This document shows positions 42,940 to 52,026 of a stretch of 64,000 nucleotides of DNA, piece by piece. Source of the stretch: Candidatus Merdisoma merdipullorum. GTDB taxonomy: Bacteria > Bacillota > Clostridia > Lachnospirales > Lachnospiraceae. The position numbers and the translations under genes were made by a program. The notes under the pieces were generated by a model. That model was not told the DNA's origin and ran no database searches. It was given only the letters and a program-made list of their open reading frames with translations. Location of the stretch: assembly GCA_018715645.1 (NCBI GenBank), contig DVLE01000012.1:1-64000 (forward strand). Reading direction: 5' to 3'. How positions within the stretch are numbered: the stretch's first letter is position 1; every line of letters begins with the position of its first letter.

Positions 42940-45142
42940 TATCCACCATTGCCTGGAAGGTCCGGGCGCTGCCTACCAGCGTAACGCAGGATCTGCCCCG
43001 CGTCACCGCCGTGTACAGAAGGTTTCGGTTCATCAGCGGTTTTGGCCCCGCAAGAAGCGGAATCACCACAGCAGGGTATTCGCTTCCCTGAGACTTATGT
43101 ACTGTGATCGCATAGGCCAGCTCCAGCTCGTCAAGCTGCTTGAACGGATAGGAAACCATCCTCCCCTCGTCAAACTCCACCGTTACCTCCTCCGCAAAGG
43201 AATTGATGGAACGTACGATTCCCACATCCCCGTTGAACACGCCGAGTCCCCGCTCTACCGGAATCCCATAGCGGCTGCGTATCTCCCATTCCAACTGATA
43301 ATTGTTGCGGATCTGCATGACTTTGTCGCCTACCCGCAGAACATTAGCTTCTGTTTCAGAGGCTTCCCCCGAAGAACGGCCATGGCCGAACGGGATCTCT
43401 GGCTTGTCCGGAGACTGCGGATTCAGATACCGCTGAAGCACCCGGTTCAGATTCTCCACGCCAAGCACTCCCTTTCGCATCGGCGTCAGTACCTGAATAT
43501 CAGAAATCTGTGCATGCACATAGCGCGGCATCTTCTCCTGAACCAGAGCCAGCACAACCCGCAGAATCATATTCGGATCCTGACGCTCCAGGAAAAAGAA
43601 GTCCCGGCTCTTGTTGTCCAGAAGTATCTGCTCTCCTCTGTTTATCTTATGCGCATTTACGATAATATCACTCTCTGCGGCCTGACGGAAAATCTTCGTA
43701 AGCCGCACTACAGGAAAGGCTTCCGAACGGATCAGATCCTGGAGAACGCTTCCTGGCCCCACGCTTGGAAGCTGGTTCACATCTCCCACAAGGATCAGTC
43801 TCGTTCCCGGCACGACAGCCTTTAACAGCGCCTGCATGAGCTGAATGTCTACCATGGACATTTCATCTATGATAATCACATCCGCTTCCAGCGGATTTTC
43901 TTCGTTCCGCATGAAAGCAGCCTTTCCTTCCAGGCTGTCCGGACCGCCCGACAATTCCAGCATTCTGTGGATGGTCTGCGCCTGGCAGCCGGTGGCCTCC
44001 GTCATTCTCTTGGCCGCCCTTCCCGTGGGAGCCGCAAGGAAAATGCTCAGATCTTCCGATTCAAAGCACCGGATAATCGCGTTGATCGTCGTAGTCTTTC
44101 CGGTGCCGGGGCCGCCTGTCAGAATCAAAAGCCCGTTCTTCATCGCCTCCGCGACGGCTTCCTGCTGATGCTCATCCAGCTCAATCTCCGACTGACCGGC
44201 AAGGCGGGCAAGCCTCGTCTGAACCTCCGCATCCGAGGTCTCCAGGGAAAGATTCAGACGGCAGAGCATGGCCGCCACGCTCAGCTCCCCGTAATAATAA
44301 GCGGCCGCGTACACAAAAGGCTTCTGCCCTCCCTGCTCATCCGGCAGAAGCTTACGCACAATCTTACGCTCCATGGCAAGATCGGTCAGATGACGCGCTA
44401 TCGACTCATCCGGCACGCCCAGAAGCTCCGAGGCACGCCGAAGAAGAAGCTCCTCCGGCAGACAGGTATGTCCTTCCCCGGAGGCCGCCAGCAGCACATA
44501 AAGAAGCCCGCTTCGGATACGGAAATCCGAATCTTCCCGAATCCCTACTCTTTTTGCGATCTCGTCCGCCGTCCGAAAGCCGACTCCGGCGATGTCGTCT
44601 GCGAGACGATAGGGATTCTGTTTTATAATATGGTAGATCTCCTGACCATACTGCTGGTAAATCTTAACTGCCAGATTCATAGAGATCCCGTATTCCTGAA
44701 GAAAAATCATAGCCTGTCGGAGATCCCGCTTTTCCTCCATCTGCTCTGCGATCTCTCTGGCCTTTCTCTCGCTGATTCCTTTGATCTCGGCCAGGCGCTC
44801 CGGCTCACGCTCCATGATCTCAAAGGTCCTGGAACCGAAGCGCCGCACAATACGAGCCGCCAATGCGGTGCCGATTCCTTTGATGGCTCCGCTCCCCAGA
44901 TACCGTTCCATGGCCAGAGCGTCCTTCGGCGTCTTGATCTCAAAGCGCTCCGCGTGAAACTGCTGCCCGTACAGAGGATGTTCCGTATATTCCCCCTCCA
45001 GTTCCAGCAGCTCGCCTTCGCTTATGTAATGAAAGATACCGACCGCCGTAAGCTCCTCCCCGTCAGACACCAGGTTCAGCACGGAATAGCCGTTTTCTGT
45101 ATTCCGATAGATAATATGTTCTACATAACCTTCCAGTTTCAT
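42860..45142 (-). CDS. recD2: RecD2 family ATP-dependent DNA helicase
   Basis: 760-aa helicase of the RecD-like type that lacks RecBC partners. N-terminal OB-like region (YVEHIIYRNTENGYSVL), helix-hairpin-helix segments (GSGAIKGIGTALAARIV, IKGISERKAREIA), Walker A GGPGTGKTTT, DExD-type box IIIDEMSMVD, and C-terminal helicase motifs (YAITVHKSQGSEYPAVVIPL, LYTAVTRGRSCVTLVG). It unwinds DNA 5' to 3' and helps replication-fork and repair processes. AGGGTG precedes the start. Its 3' end overlaps comF by 80 bases. Confidence 0.94.
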   Translation of the reverse strand: MKLEGYVEHIIYRNTENGYSVLNLVSDGEELTAVGIFHYISEGELLELEGEYTEHPLYGQQFHAERFEIKTPKDALAMERYLGSGAIKGIGTALAARIVRRFGSRTFEIMEREPERLAEIKGISERKAREIAEQMEEKRDLRQAMIFLQEYGISMNLAVKIYQQYGQEIYHIIKQNPYRLADDIAGVGFRTADEIAKRVGIREDSDFRIRSGLLYVLLAASGEGHTCLPEELLLRRASELLGVPDESIARHLTDLAMERKIVRKLLPDEQGGQKPFVYAAAYYYGELSVAAMLCRLNLSLETSDAEVQTRLARLAGQSEIELDEHQQEAVAEAMKNGLLILTGGPGTGKTTTINAIIRCFESEDLSIFLAAPTGRAAKRMTEATGCQAQTIHRMLELSGGPDSLEGKAAFMRNEENPLEADVIIIDEMSMVDIQLMQALLKAVVPGTRLILVGDVNQLPSVGPGSVLQDLIRSEAFPVVRLTKIFRQAAESDIIVNAHKINRGEQILLDNKSRDFFFLERQDPNMILRVVLALVQEKMPRYVHAQISDIQVLTPMRKGVLGVENLNRVLQRYLNPQSPDKPEIPFGHGRSSGEASETEANVLRVGDKVMQIRNNYQLEWEIRSRYGIPVERGLGVFNGDVGIVRSINSFAEEVTVEFDEGRMVSYPFKQLDELELAYAITVHKSQGSEYPAVVIPLLAGPKPLMNRNLLYTAVTRGRSCVTLVGSARTFQAMVDNGTEQKRYTGLCETIKSYLSSQMPDL

Positions 45143-45190
45143 TGTACACCCTGATATGAAAGGAATCTCCCGCAGCGGCAGCGTATATCA

Positions 45191-45225
45191 GAAAAACGGC
45201 ATGGCGGATAGACTTCCGCCATGCC
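45191..45225 (-). terminator. Intrinsic terminator of the mreB-family gene
   Basis: Arms GGCATGGCGGA (45198-45208) and TCCGCCATGCC (45215-45225). On the minus strand the stem is followed by GTTTTT. It lies 20 bases after the stop codon of the mreB-family gene. Confidence 0.85.
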
Positions 45226-45245
45226 CCTCTTTTGTACCAGCCTGC

Positions 45246-46247
45246 TTACGCGTGCAGATCCTCGCGATTGCCTGCCATAAATTCTACAAATTTTCCTGTT
45301 CCAATAGCCACGCACTTCATGGAGTCTTCCGCCGTCATGGTATTGATGCCGGTCTTTTCCTCCAGAAGCTCCTCCAGTCCGCGCAGCAGCGCTCCGCCTC
45401 CGGTAAGCACAATTCCGCGGTCTGCAATGTCTGCCGCCAGCTCAGGCGGAGTCTTTTCCAGCACACTGTGAACCGCCTCCACAATCTGCATCGTCGTCTC
45501 GCGGAGAGCCTCCTCGCAATCCTCTGAGGTCACCTCCACTGTCTTCGGAAGTCCTGTCACCAGGTTACGGCCGCGCACGTTCATACGCTCCACTTCCGCC
45601 CGCGGATAACAGGTTCCCACTTTAATCTTAATATCTTCTGCGGTTCGCTCGCCAATCAGAAGGTTATGCTTCTTACGCATATAGCGCACGATCGCCTCGT
45701 CAAAATCGTCTCCGGCTACCTTTACGGAAGTGCTGACTACCGTGCCGCCCAGAGAGATTACAGCGATGTCACTGGTTCCTCCGCCGATGTCCACGATCAT
45801 GTTTCCGCAGGGCCTGGAAATATCGATTCCGGCTCCGATAGCCGCCGCAATCGGCTCCTCGATGATAAGAACCTCCCTGGCTCCCGCCTGATAAGTCGCG
45901 TCCTCTACCGCCTTCTTCTCCACTTCCGTGACGCCGCTGGGTACACAGACAGCGATACGGGGCTTGCGGAAGGTCTTCTTTCCTGTAGCCTTCTGGATGA
46001 AGTAGCGCAGCATCTTTTCAGTTACGGTGTAATCGGAGATAACTCCCTGACGCAGCGGACGCACAGCCACGATATTTCCGGGGGTTCTTCCCAGCATCAG
46101 ACGGGCCTCCTCGCCTATCGCGCGGATCTTATTCGTATCTCTGTCAAAAGCTACTACAGACGGCTCCTTGAGCACTACGCCCTTTCCATTTATATATACA
46201 AGAATACTCGCGGTACCCAGATCAATTCCGATGTCAGTCCCTGCCAT
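45246..46247 (-). CDS. mreB: Rod shape-determining protein, MreB/Mbl family
   Basis: 333-aa bacterial actin that guides the cell-wall synthesis machinery. Nucleotide motifs are clear: phosphate 1 DIGIDLGTASILVY, phosphate 2 MIVDIGGGTSDIAVI, adenosine GIVLTGGGALLRGLEELL. Length matches MreB. The lack of mreC/mreD next to it means it could equally be the Mbl paralogue. AAGGGGAT lies upstream. It is a single-gene unit with a terminator and a long upstream gap. Confidence 0.93.
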   Translation of the reverse strand: MAGTDIGIDLGTASILVYINGKGVVLKEPSVVAFDRDTNKIRAIGEEARLMLGRTPGNIVAVRPLRQGVISDYTVTEKMLRYFIQKATGKKTFRKPRIAVCVPSGVTEVEKKAVEDATYQAGAREVLIIEEPIAAAIGAGIDISRPCGNMIVDIGGGTSDIAVISLGGTVVSTSVKVAGDDFDEAIVRYMRKKHNLLIGERTAEDIKIKVGTCYPRAEVERMNVRGRNLVTGLPKTVEVTSEDCEEALRETTMQIVEAVHSVLEKTPPELAADIADRGIVLTGGGALLRGLEELLEEKTGINTMTAEDSMKCVAIGTGKFVEFMAGNREDLHA

Positions 46248-46548
46248 GTCTCATAATCCCCTTTCACACTTTTCTCTCTTTTTCTTTCTATGACAACAGT
46301 CTTTGATAACAGTCTTTCACATTTATCAGCAGTTATACAATTTTCCAGCCCGTTCCGCCTTCGCTCCGCGCCGGAATCATGGACGCCATTTTGGGCGCAC
46401 AAAACACACAGCGTTCGCCCTCCATGCCAATCTATATTATATACAATAGTTGCCAAAAAGAAAAGCACTTTTTTTCAGAGTATGAAAAATTAAGGCATTC
46501 TTAAGGTGTTGCTGCCCGCTCCGCTCACAGTAACCTTGAAATTCTCCT
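46248..46548. other. Intergenic region between mreB-family gene and lplA
   Basis: No gene seen. It contains a near-perfect tandem repeat AACAGTCTTT (about 46295-46321), a possible minus-strand -10 box TATAAT (46436-46441) without a good -35, and a weak AT-rich terminator hairpin for lplA at its far end. The short frame continuing past the lplA stop has no start codon. Confidence 0.5.
46485..46505 (-). terminator. Weak intrinsic terminator after lplA
   Basis: Minus strand: TTAAG-AATGC-CTTAA followed by TTTTTC, about 45 bases after the lplA stop. The stem is short and AT-rich, so confidence is limited. Confidence 0.4.
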
Positions 46549-47538
46549 CTACCGCAGGCTCGCCAGCCAGTCTGTAACCTCCCGGATTCGCTCCTTTTGC
46601 TCCGCTGTGCAGTCCGGCGCATCCTTTTCCAAATCCAGATCCGCCATGTCGTACCGTCTGTTCAGCAGGATCCGCTCCAGCTTTCCGGGCAGCTCCACAT
46701 CCAGGACGTCGGAATAGACCTTGATCTCAGAAATGTGCATTGCGTGAAGCTTCAGCCAGATCTCCACCTCTCCCCAGTCAAAGCGATGACTGTAGGAGGT
46801 TTCACATTCCGGGGATTTTCCATACTTCCAGTCCCAGGAAGAATAAAGGTCATAGGTCTCCTGCACCTCCGGGTTGTCGAACGCTGCTGGATCAAGCTCC
46901 GTAAAATCCCCGTATACTTCCAGAAAGCTCTCTTTCAGCGCCTGGCGGACCTTCTCCACCGTAATCTCCGGATTCAGGTCTTTCAGGTTGCACACCCTCG
47001 ACTGGACAGACTTCACGCCCTTTGCCTTCATCTTATCCTTGGATGGCGTCAGATAGCGGCCAAGCTGGGATACGTCCACATGAACCATCACTGTCCCATG
47101 CTGAATGCTGCACTTGGAAGTTTTTGAAAAAGCGTTTCCGGAGAATTTGAAGCCATCCTCTGTGATAATATCGTTTCTTCCCGAAAATCTTGTCTCTATG
47201 CCAAATTTCCTGCAGGCAGCCTGTACCACTCCAAGCTGCTTCTCCAAATCGTAACGCTCCGGAGAGGCAAGAAAGGTAAAGCACAGATTCCCCAAATCGT
47301 GATAGACGGCTCCGCCTCCCGTAGTCCGCCTTGCGAGGTATCCGCCTTCCTCCTCCAAAAGCTGCGCCCGGCATTCCCGGATCGCATTCTGATTTCTTCC
47401 TATTACTACAGTATGATCATTCTGCCAGAGATAGAGCGCCACGTCGCCCTCTCCGATGCGGTCGGCCAGATATTTCTCCACTGCAAGGTTACGCCAGGGA
47501 TTCCAGATGTAGGTCTGTACGAAATAGTTGTGTTCCAT
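46549..47538 (-). CDS. lplA: Lipoate-protein ligase A
   Basis: 329-aa ligase that attaches free lipoate, through lipoyl-AMP, to lipoyl domains. Motifs: RRTTGGGAVYHDLGNLCFTF, SGRNDI, the lysine-containing GFKFSGNAFSKTSKCSIQHG, and a C-terminal accessory domain, giving the normal LplA length. A likely substrate is the three-lipoyl-domain E2 encoded at 59553-61559. It is a single-gene unit bounded by terminators. Confidence 0.94.
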   Translation of the reverse strand: MEHNYFVQTYIWNPWRNLAVEKYLADRIGEGDVALYLWQNDHTVVIGRNQNAIRECRAQLLEEEGGYLARRTTGGGAVYHDLGNLCFTFLASPERYDLEKQLGVVQAACRKFGIETRFSGRNDIITEDGFKFSGNAFSKTSKCSIQHGTVMVHVDVSQLGRYLTPSKDKMKAKGVKSVQSRVCNLKDLNPEITVEKVRQALKESFLEVYGDFTELDPAAFDNPEVQETYDLYSSWDWKYGKSPECETSYSHRFDWGEVEIWLKLHAMHISEIKVYSDVLDVELPGKLERILLNRRYDMADLDLEKDAPDCTAEQKERIREVTDWLASLR

Positions 47539-47617
47539 TTTTTTGTCCCTCCTTTGTAGTCGCCGTCAGTGTTCCGGGGAGTCTGCGCGTCTCCCCGAAG
47601 TCTGACGCTGCAAATGC

Positions 47618-47665
47618 AAAAGGGCGGCGAAAAACAGGAATCTGTTTTCTGCCAGCCCTTTTTTA
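47618..47665 (-). terminator. Terminator hairpin after the sugar operon
   Basis: Minus strand: AAGGGCTGGCAGAAAACAG and CTGTTTTTCGCCGCCC pair around a short ATTC loop, followed by TTTTGC. It separates the long RpiR-led operon from lplA. The plus strand also has a T run after the stem, so it may act both ways. Confidence 0.6.
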
Positions 47666-47706
47666 TTTTACATGAATATGTACCCCAAGGCAACCCAGGA
47701 TTTTTG

Positions 47707-48315
47707 TTACTGCGAACACGGCGAACTGTTCAGCCGTTCGCCAACCGCTCCTCCCGGATGAATCAGAGCAAACTGCTGATTCTGGAATCCGGTTTCCTCA
47801 ATCAGAGCAGCCTGAAGCGCGTGGAAGATCACACAGGAGACAGTCGTGCTTGTCGTTCCCTGGCTGTCGTATTTATCTGTCTCTCGTGTAATATACTGCT
47901 TCAGCACTGCGTCGGCCTCTCTGGCCAGAGGAGAATCCGGGTTTTCCGTCACGGTAATGACATGAACGCCCTTCTTTTTACAGATGTCGAGTATCGGCAG
48001 CAGTTCTTTCGTCCTGCCTCCCCTGGAAACAAACAGCATTACGTCGTCTTTCTGAAGGTAACCGCTCGCTCCATGCACCGCTTCCGCCGGAGAAATGAAC
48101 CGCGCAGGCCGCTCGATGCAGCACATCAGGTGAGCAAAATGACGGCAGGCTATTCCCGAATGACCGCAGCCGGAGGCTCCGATCCTCTGGGCCTTCGCCA
48201 AAAGCTCCACGGCCTTCGCAAACTGAGCCTCATCGATGGCTTCGGCTCCTTTCTGCAGACATTCCGATTCAATCGCAAAAGCTTCCTTCAGACATTGCAG
48301 ACTTTCTTTTTTCAT
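47707..48315 (-). CDS. SIS-domain sugar isomerase (KpsF/GutQ-like)
   Basis: 202-aa SIS-domain protein with IGASGCGHSGIACRHFAHLM, the phospho-sugar loop MLFVSRGGRTKELLPI and DSQGTTSTTVSCVIFHALQA. It resembles the isomerase half of KpsF/GutQ arabinose-5-phosphate isomerases (no CBS domains) or related sugar-phosphate aldose-ketose isomerases. It is the last gene of the operon, nine bases after the permease gene. Together with the HxlB-like SIS protein it gives the pathway two isomerases. Substrate unknown. Confidence 0.82.
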   Translation of the reverse strand: MKKESLQCLKEAFAIESECLQKGAEAIDEAQFAKAVELLAKAQRIGASGCGHSGIACRHFAHLMCCIERPARFISPAEAVHGASGYLQKDDVMLFVSRGGRTKELLPILDICKKKGVHVITVTENPDSPLAREADAVLKQYITRETDKYDSQGTTSTTVSCVIFHALQAALIEETGFQNQQFALIHPGGAVGERLNSSPCSQ

Positions 48316-48324
48316 AACAGAACC

Positions 48325-49299
48325 TTACTCATTTCTGCTCTTAAAGTAGTCGATAAATACGGCGATCATAATCACGATACCCTTTACGATATACTGCCAG
48401 GAGGCGTCGATTCCGTAAAGGTTCATGACGTTATTCAGAATCGCGATAATCAGTACGCCGAACACCGTACCGGATACGCTTCCCGAACCACCCGACATGC
48501 TGGTTCCGCCGAGAACTACGGCTGCAATCGCGTCCATCTCTGCGCTCTCGCCTGCCGTATGAGTACCAGAGAACAGACGGGAAGCGGAAATGATACCTGC
48601 CAGGGAAGCAAGAAGGCTGCTGTATACAAACACAAACAGCGTTACTTTCTTGGTGTTTACACCTGAAAAGGCAGCCGCCTGGATATTTCCGCCAGTCGCC
48701 AGAATATGGCGTCCAAGCTGCGTACGGTTCAGGATCAGCGCGGTAATGGCTACAATGATGATAACATAAACAACCTGAATCGGAATCGGTCCGATGTAGG
48801 TGGAAGCAATGGACTTGAAAAAGTCATTGCTGACCGTGATCGTCTTCGTTGCACTGTAAACACGGGCGATACCACGGCCGATATTCATTGTCGCCAGGGT
48901 AACGATAAACGGAGGAATGGTCGTATACGCAGCTACCGCTCCGTTAAACAGTCCCAGGCAGACGCCCAGCAGAACTGCCAGGATGATCGCCAGACCAGCC
49001 GGCATATTCAGATAAGAAATAAATCCAGCCGCAAAACAGCCTACCATAGCGATAACGGATCCTACGGAAAGGTCAATGCCGCCCAGCATAATTACCAGCG
49101 TCATACCGCAGGCAAGAAACATATTTGTAGAAAGCTGACGCAGCACGTTGGAAAAGTTTCTCCATGCGAAGAAGGTATCTCCCAGTATGATCGTCGCTCC
49201 GACGCAAAGAACCAAAAAGGCCAGCAGCAGTCCCATATTGTTCTTTATCACAGCCAGGCTGCCGGACTTGCTAAAAATTCCGCTTTTCTTCTCTTTCAT
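48325..49299 (-). CDS. Sugar ABC transporter permease (RbsC-like)
   Basis: 324-aa permease of the BPD_transp_2 sugar family with about ten helices. Signature segments include GGIDLSVGSVIAMVGCFAAG and DAIAAVVLGGTSMSGGSGSVSGTVFG, close to RbsC and AlsC. It pairs with the adjacent ATPase and binding protein. Gene order (binding protein, ATPase, permease) differs from the E. coli rbs order but is common. It lies 30 bp after the ATPase gene. Confidence 0.92.
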   Translation of the reverse strand: MKEKKSGIFSKSGSLAVIKNNMGLLLAFLVLCVGATIILGDTFFAWRNFSNVLRQLSTNMFLACGMTLVIMLGGIDLSVGSVIAMVGCFAAGFISYLNMPAGLAIILAVLLGVCLGLFNGAVAAYTTIPPFIVTLATMNIGRGIARVYSATKTITVSNDFFKSIASTYIGPIPIQVVYVIIIVAITALILNRTQLGRHILATGGNIQAAAFSGVNTKKVTLFVFVYSSLLASLAGIISASRLFSGTHTAGESAEMDAIAAVVLGGTSMSGGSGSVSGTVFGVLIIAILNNVMNLYGIDASWQYIVKGIVIMIAVFIDYFKSRNE

Positions 49300-49329
49300 T
49301 TTTTCGTTCCTTTCTGACTTTGTTCTGAT

Positions 49330-50811
49330 TTATTCTGTAGTTGCCAGAGACATAATGCGTTCCTGGTTCGCTTCTTCCCTGCTTAACACGCCGCGGATCT
49401 GTCCCTCGCCCATGACGATGATACGATCGCTCATGCCGAGAACCTCCGGAAGCTCTGAAGAAATCATAATAACTGAAACTCCGGATTTTACAAGATTATC
49501 AATAATCTCATAAATCTCCACCTTCGCTCCCACGTCTACGCCGCGGGTAGGCTCGTCCAGAATCAAAATCTTCGGATCGCTCGCAAGCCACCGGCCGATG
49601 ATAACCTTCTGCTGGTTACCGCCGCTCAAACGCACAATCTTCTGAAACGGAGACGCCAGCTTCACGGACATCTTATTTACATACTCGTCCACAATGCTGT
49701 TCTCTGTCTTCGCATTGTAGCGTCCCGCCTTCAGGAATTTGTCCATGACTTCAATGGTCATATTGTAGCGCACGCTCTGATCGGGATACAGGGCCTCCTG
49801 TTTCCGGTCCTCAGGTACCAGCGCGATTCCCGCGCGCATGGCGTCGCGAACGCCTCGGATCTCCGTCTTTTCCCCATTCAGTTCCAGAGAACCGGAGGTT
49901 TTCTTCGTCACTCCGAAGATACAGTTCATCAGTTCGCTTCTGCCCGCGCCCACAAGTCCTGCGAAGCCAAGAACCTCGCCCTCATGCAGCTCGAAGGACG
50001 CGTTCTTCACGCTCACTCCGTCGCTGTAATTTTCTACCTTCATCACAACCTTGTCAGAAGGCGTATGGGTATGGATATAATAGTCGCCCAGCGTACGTCC
50101 TACCATCTTTGTGATCAGCTCGTCGCGGGTGATCTTTCCGATTACCTCTGTCGATATATATTCACCGTCCCGCATTACGGTTACACGGTCTGCTATCTCA
50201 TCCAATTCCGACATCCGGTGCGAGATATAGATAATACCTACATTCTCTTTTTTCAGCCGCCGGATTGCGGAGAATAAAAAGTCAACCTCTTTTTCCGAAA
50301 GGGAAGAAGTAGGTTCGTCCATAACAATGATACGCGCTCCAAAGGAAATAGCTTTGATAATCTCAATGATCTGCTGCTGCGCAATCGGCAGATGTCCCAG
50401 TTTTTCTTTGGGATCCAGATCCAGCGAGAAAAACTCCAGCATTTCTTTTGTCTTCTGAATCATCTCGCTGCGCTTGATAAAACCATTGCTTTTATATTCC
50501 TGCCCCAGAAACACATTTTCATAAATACGCATCTGCGGCAGCATCATCAGCTCCTGGTGAATAATGCTGATGCCGTTCTCACGCGCTTCCTTCACGTTTG
50601 TGATCTGGGCGGGCTTTCCATTTATATAAATCTCCCCGGAATCCTTGCTGTAAATGCCGCCCAGGATCTTGATAAGCGTAGACTTTCCCGCTCCATTCTC
50701 GCCGAGCAGGGCGTGTACCTCACCGCTCTCCAGTGAAAGCTGTACATCTCGCAAAGCCGGAACGCCATTGAACGATTTGCTGATTCCCTTCATTTCCAGT
50801 AAGGTGCTCAA
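49330..50811 (-). CDS. Sugar ABC transporter ATP-binding protein (RbsA-like, two ABC domains)
   Basis: 493-aa double ATPase. The first domain is complete (Walker A GENGAGKST, signature near LPIAQQQIIEIIKA, Walker B IIVMDEPTSSLSE, switch IYISHRMSELDEI). The second has the degenerate P-loop AGLVGAGRSELMNC seen in RbsA-family proteins, then RLSGGNQQKVIIGRWL and ILILDEPTRGVDVGAK. Length is normal. It powers import of a pentose or related sugar. Confidence 0.93.
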   Translation of the reverse strand: MSTLLEMKGISKSFNGVPALRDVQLSLESGEVHALLGENGAGKSTLIKILGGIYSKDSGEIYINGKPAQITNVKEARENGISIIHQELMMLPQMRIYENVFLGQEYKSNGFIKRSEMIQKTKEMLEFFSLDLDPKEKLGHLPIAQQQIIEIIKAISFGARIIVMDEPTSSLSEKEVDFLFSAIRRLKKENVGIIYISHRMSELDEIADRVTVMRDGEYISTEVIGKITRDELITKMVGRTLGDYYIHTHTPSDKVVMKVENYSDGVSVKNASFELHEGEVLGFAGLVGAGRSELMNCIFGVTKKTSGSLELNGEKTEIRGVRDAMRAGIALVPEDRKQEALYPDQSVRYNMTIEVMDKFLKAGRYNAKTENSIVDEYVNKMSVKLASPFQKIVRLSGGNQQKVIIGRWLASDPKILILDEPTRGVDVGAKVEIYEIIDNLVKSGVSVIMISSELPEVLGMSDRIIVMGEGQIRGVLSREEANQERIMSLATTE

Positions 50812-50838
50812 GTCGATTCCTCCTCTATTTTCCGCTTT

Positions 50839-50874
50839 GCAGTCCGCGAGGGGGAAATCCCCCCTGCGGACTGC
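50839..50874 (-). other. GC-rich stem-loop between binding-protein and ATPase genes
   Basis: Arms GCAGTCCGC (50839-50847) and GCGGACTGC (50866-50874) with an inner GGGGG/CCCCC stem and AAAT loop. There is no T run downstream on the minus strand, so in the operon mRNA it more likely protects or processes the transcript than ends it. The usual effect of such intergenic hairpins is more binding protein than ATPase. Confidence 0.65.
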
Positions 50875-50908
50875 TAGCTTTCTTTCTCATAGTTGCTTTT
50901 CTAATCGC

Positions 50909-51940
50909 TTACTGCCATCCATCCATGTAATCCTGAACATTACTCTCATCAATGATGAAGGTCGGAACATAGATCTCTGTCTCATACTCCTCGCCATTCA
51001 GAACAGCGTAAGCAGTAGCCATAGCTTCCTGAGCCATCTTGATCGGAGACTGTGCAGCCGTTGCTACGAATGCGCCGCCCTCTGCGATGTACTCCTTGCC
51101 TTCCGGAGAACCGTCAACGCCAAGTACTACTGCGCTGGAACCAGCCTCGTTGATAGCGGCATATGCGCCCTGTGCACACTGATCGTTTGCACCGAATACA
51201 GCTACGATGTCCGGATTTGCCTGAAGAATATCCTGGGTCTTCTGAAGTCCCGGATCCGGCTTTCCTTCTGCATCCTGCTGAGCAACTACTGTGAAGTTTG
51301 TTCCCTCAAGAGTATCGGTAAATCCAGTTACACGATCCACGCATGCGGAGTTTGCCGGGTAATCCAGAATTGCGATCTCGCCGCCGTCCGGAATCAGCTC
51401 GATGAGCTTCTCAGCACACTGAACGCCTGCGCCGTAGTTGTCAGAAGCCACATAGGACTCTACCTTGTCCAGGCTTGCTACTGCAGTGTCGATGTTGATG
51501 ATCGGGATTCCTGCCTCGTTCAGCATATCCAGAGCCGGCTCGATTCCCTCACGGTCTACCGGGTTAAGGAATACAGCGTCTACGCCCTGTGTGATAAAGT
51601 CTTCAATAATGCTGAGCTGAGTAGCCTGATCCTGCTGTGCGTCCACGATGATAACTTCATCGCCGTTCTTAGCAGCTTCCTCAGTCAGTGTATCTCCGAT
51701 TGTGGAGAAGAAGTCAGATGCAGCCCAGTAGGTATATCCAAAGGTGCGTCCTCCCTCTGCTGTCTCTGTGTCAGCAGTCTCCTCTGCTGCGTCAGCTGTT
51801 TCCTCGGTCGTTTCCTCTGTGGTCTCTTCGGTCGCCTCGCTGTCTGTAGCTGCAGTGTCGGAAGATCCGCTTCCGCATCCGGCAAGAAGCGCCGCTGTCA
51901 TAGCGCAGCTCAACAGGCATGCCAATACTTTCTTTTTCAT
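50909..51940 (-). CDS. Sugar ABC transporter substrate-binding lipoprotein (RbsB-like)
   Basis: 343-aa lipoprotein: signal peptide with lipobox LLAGC (Cys22), an acidic Glu/Thr spacer to about residue 65, then the type I periplasmic-binding fold (EVIIVDAQQDQATQLSIIEDFI, GVDAVFLNPVD, IINIDTAV, VFGANDQCAQGAYAA) seen in RbsB and AlsB. AAAGGAGG precedes the ATG. It binds an undetermined sugar and delivers it to the RbsA/RbsC-like pair. The exact ligand cannot be read from the sequence. Confidence 0.92.
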   Translation of the reverse strand: MKKKVLACLLSCAMTAALLAGCGSGSSDTAATDSEATEETTEETTEETADAAEETADTETAEGGRTFGYTYWAASDFFSTIGDTLTEEAAKNGDEVIIVDAQQDQATQLSIIEDFITQGVDAVFLNPVDREGIEPALDMLNEAGIPIINIDTAVASLDKVESYVASDNYGAGVQCAEKLIELIPDGGEIAILDYPANSACVDRVTGFTDTLEGTNFTVVAQQDAEGKPDPGLQKTQDILQANPDIVAVFGANDQCAQGAYAAINEAGSSAVVLGVDGSPEGKEYIAEGGAFVATAAQSPIKMAQEAMATAYAVLNGEEYETEIYVPTFIIDESNVQDYMDGWQ

Positions 51941-52026
51941 GTTTTTCCTCCTTTAACATGTATAAGTTTTTATGTTCACCGGCCTCTCCCTTTTACCAGA
52001 TAAACCGGTTGGAACCTTGTATAATG

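Noticed and set aside
46488..46552. Short frame running past the lplA stop (ending SGAGSNTLRMP)
   Set aside because: It lacks a start codon and would need a frameshift in lplA, whose own C-terminus looks complete.
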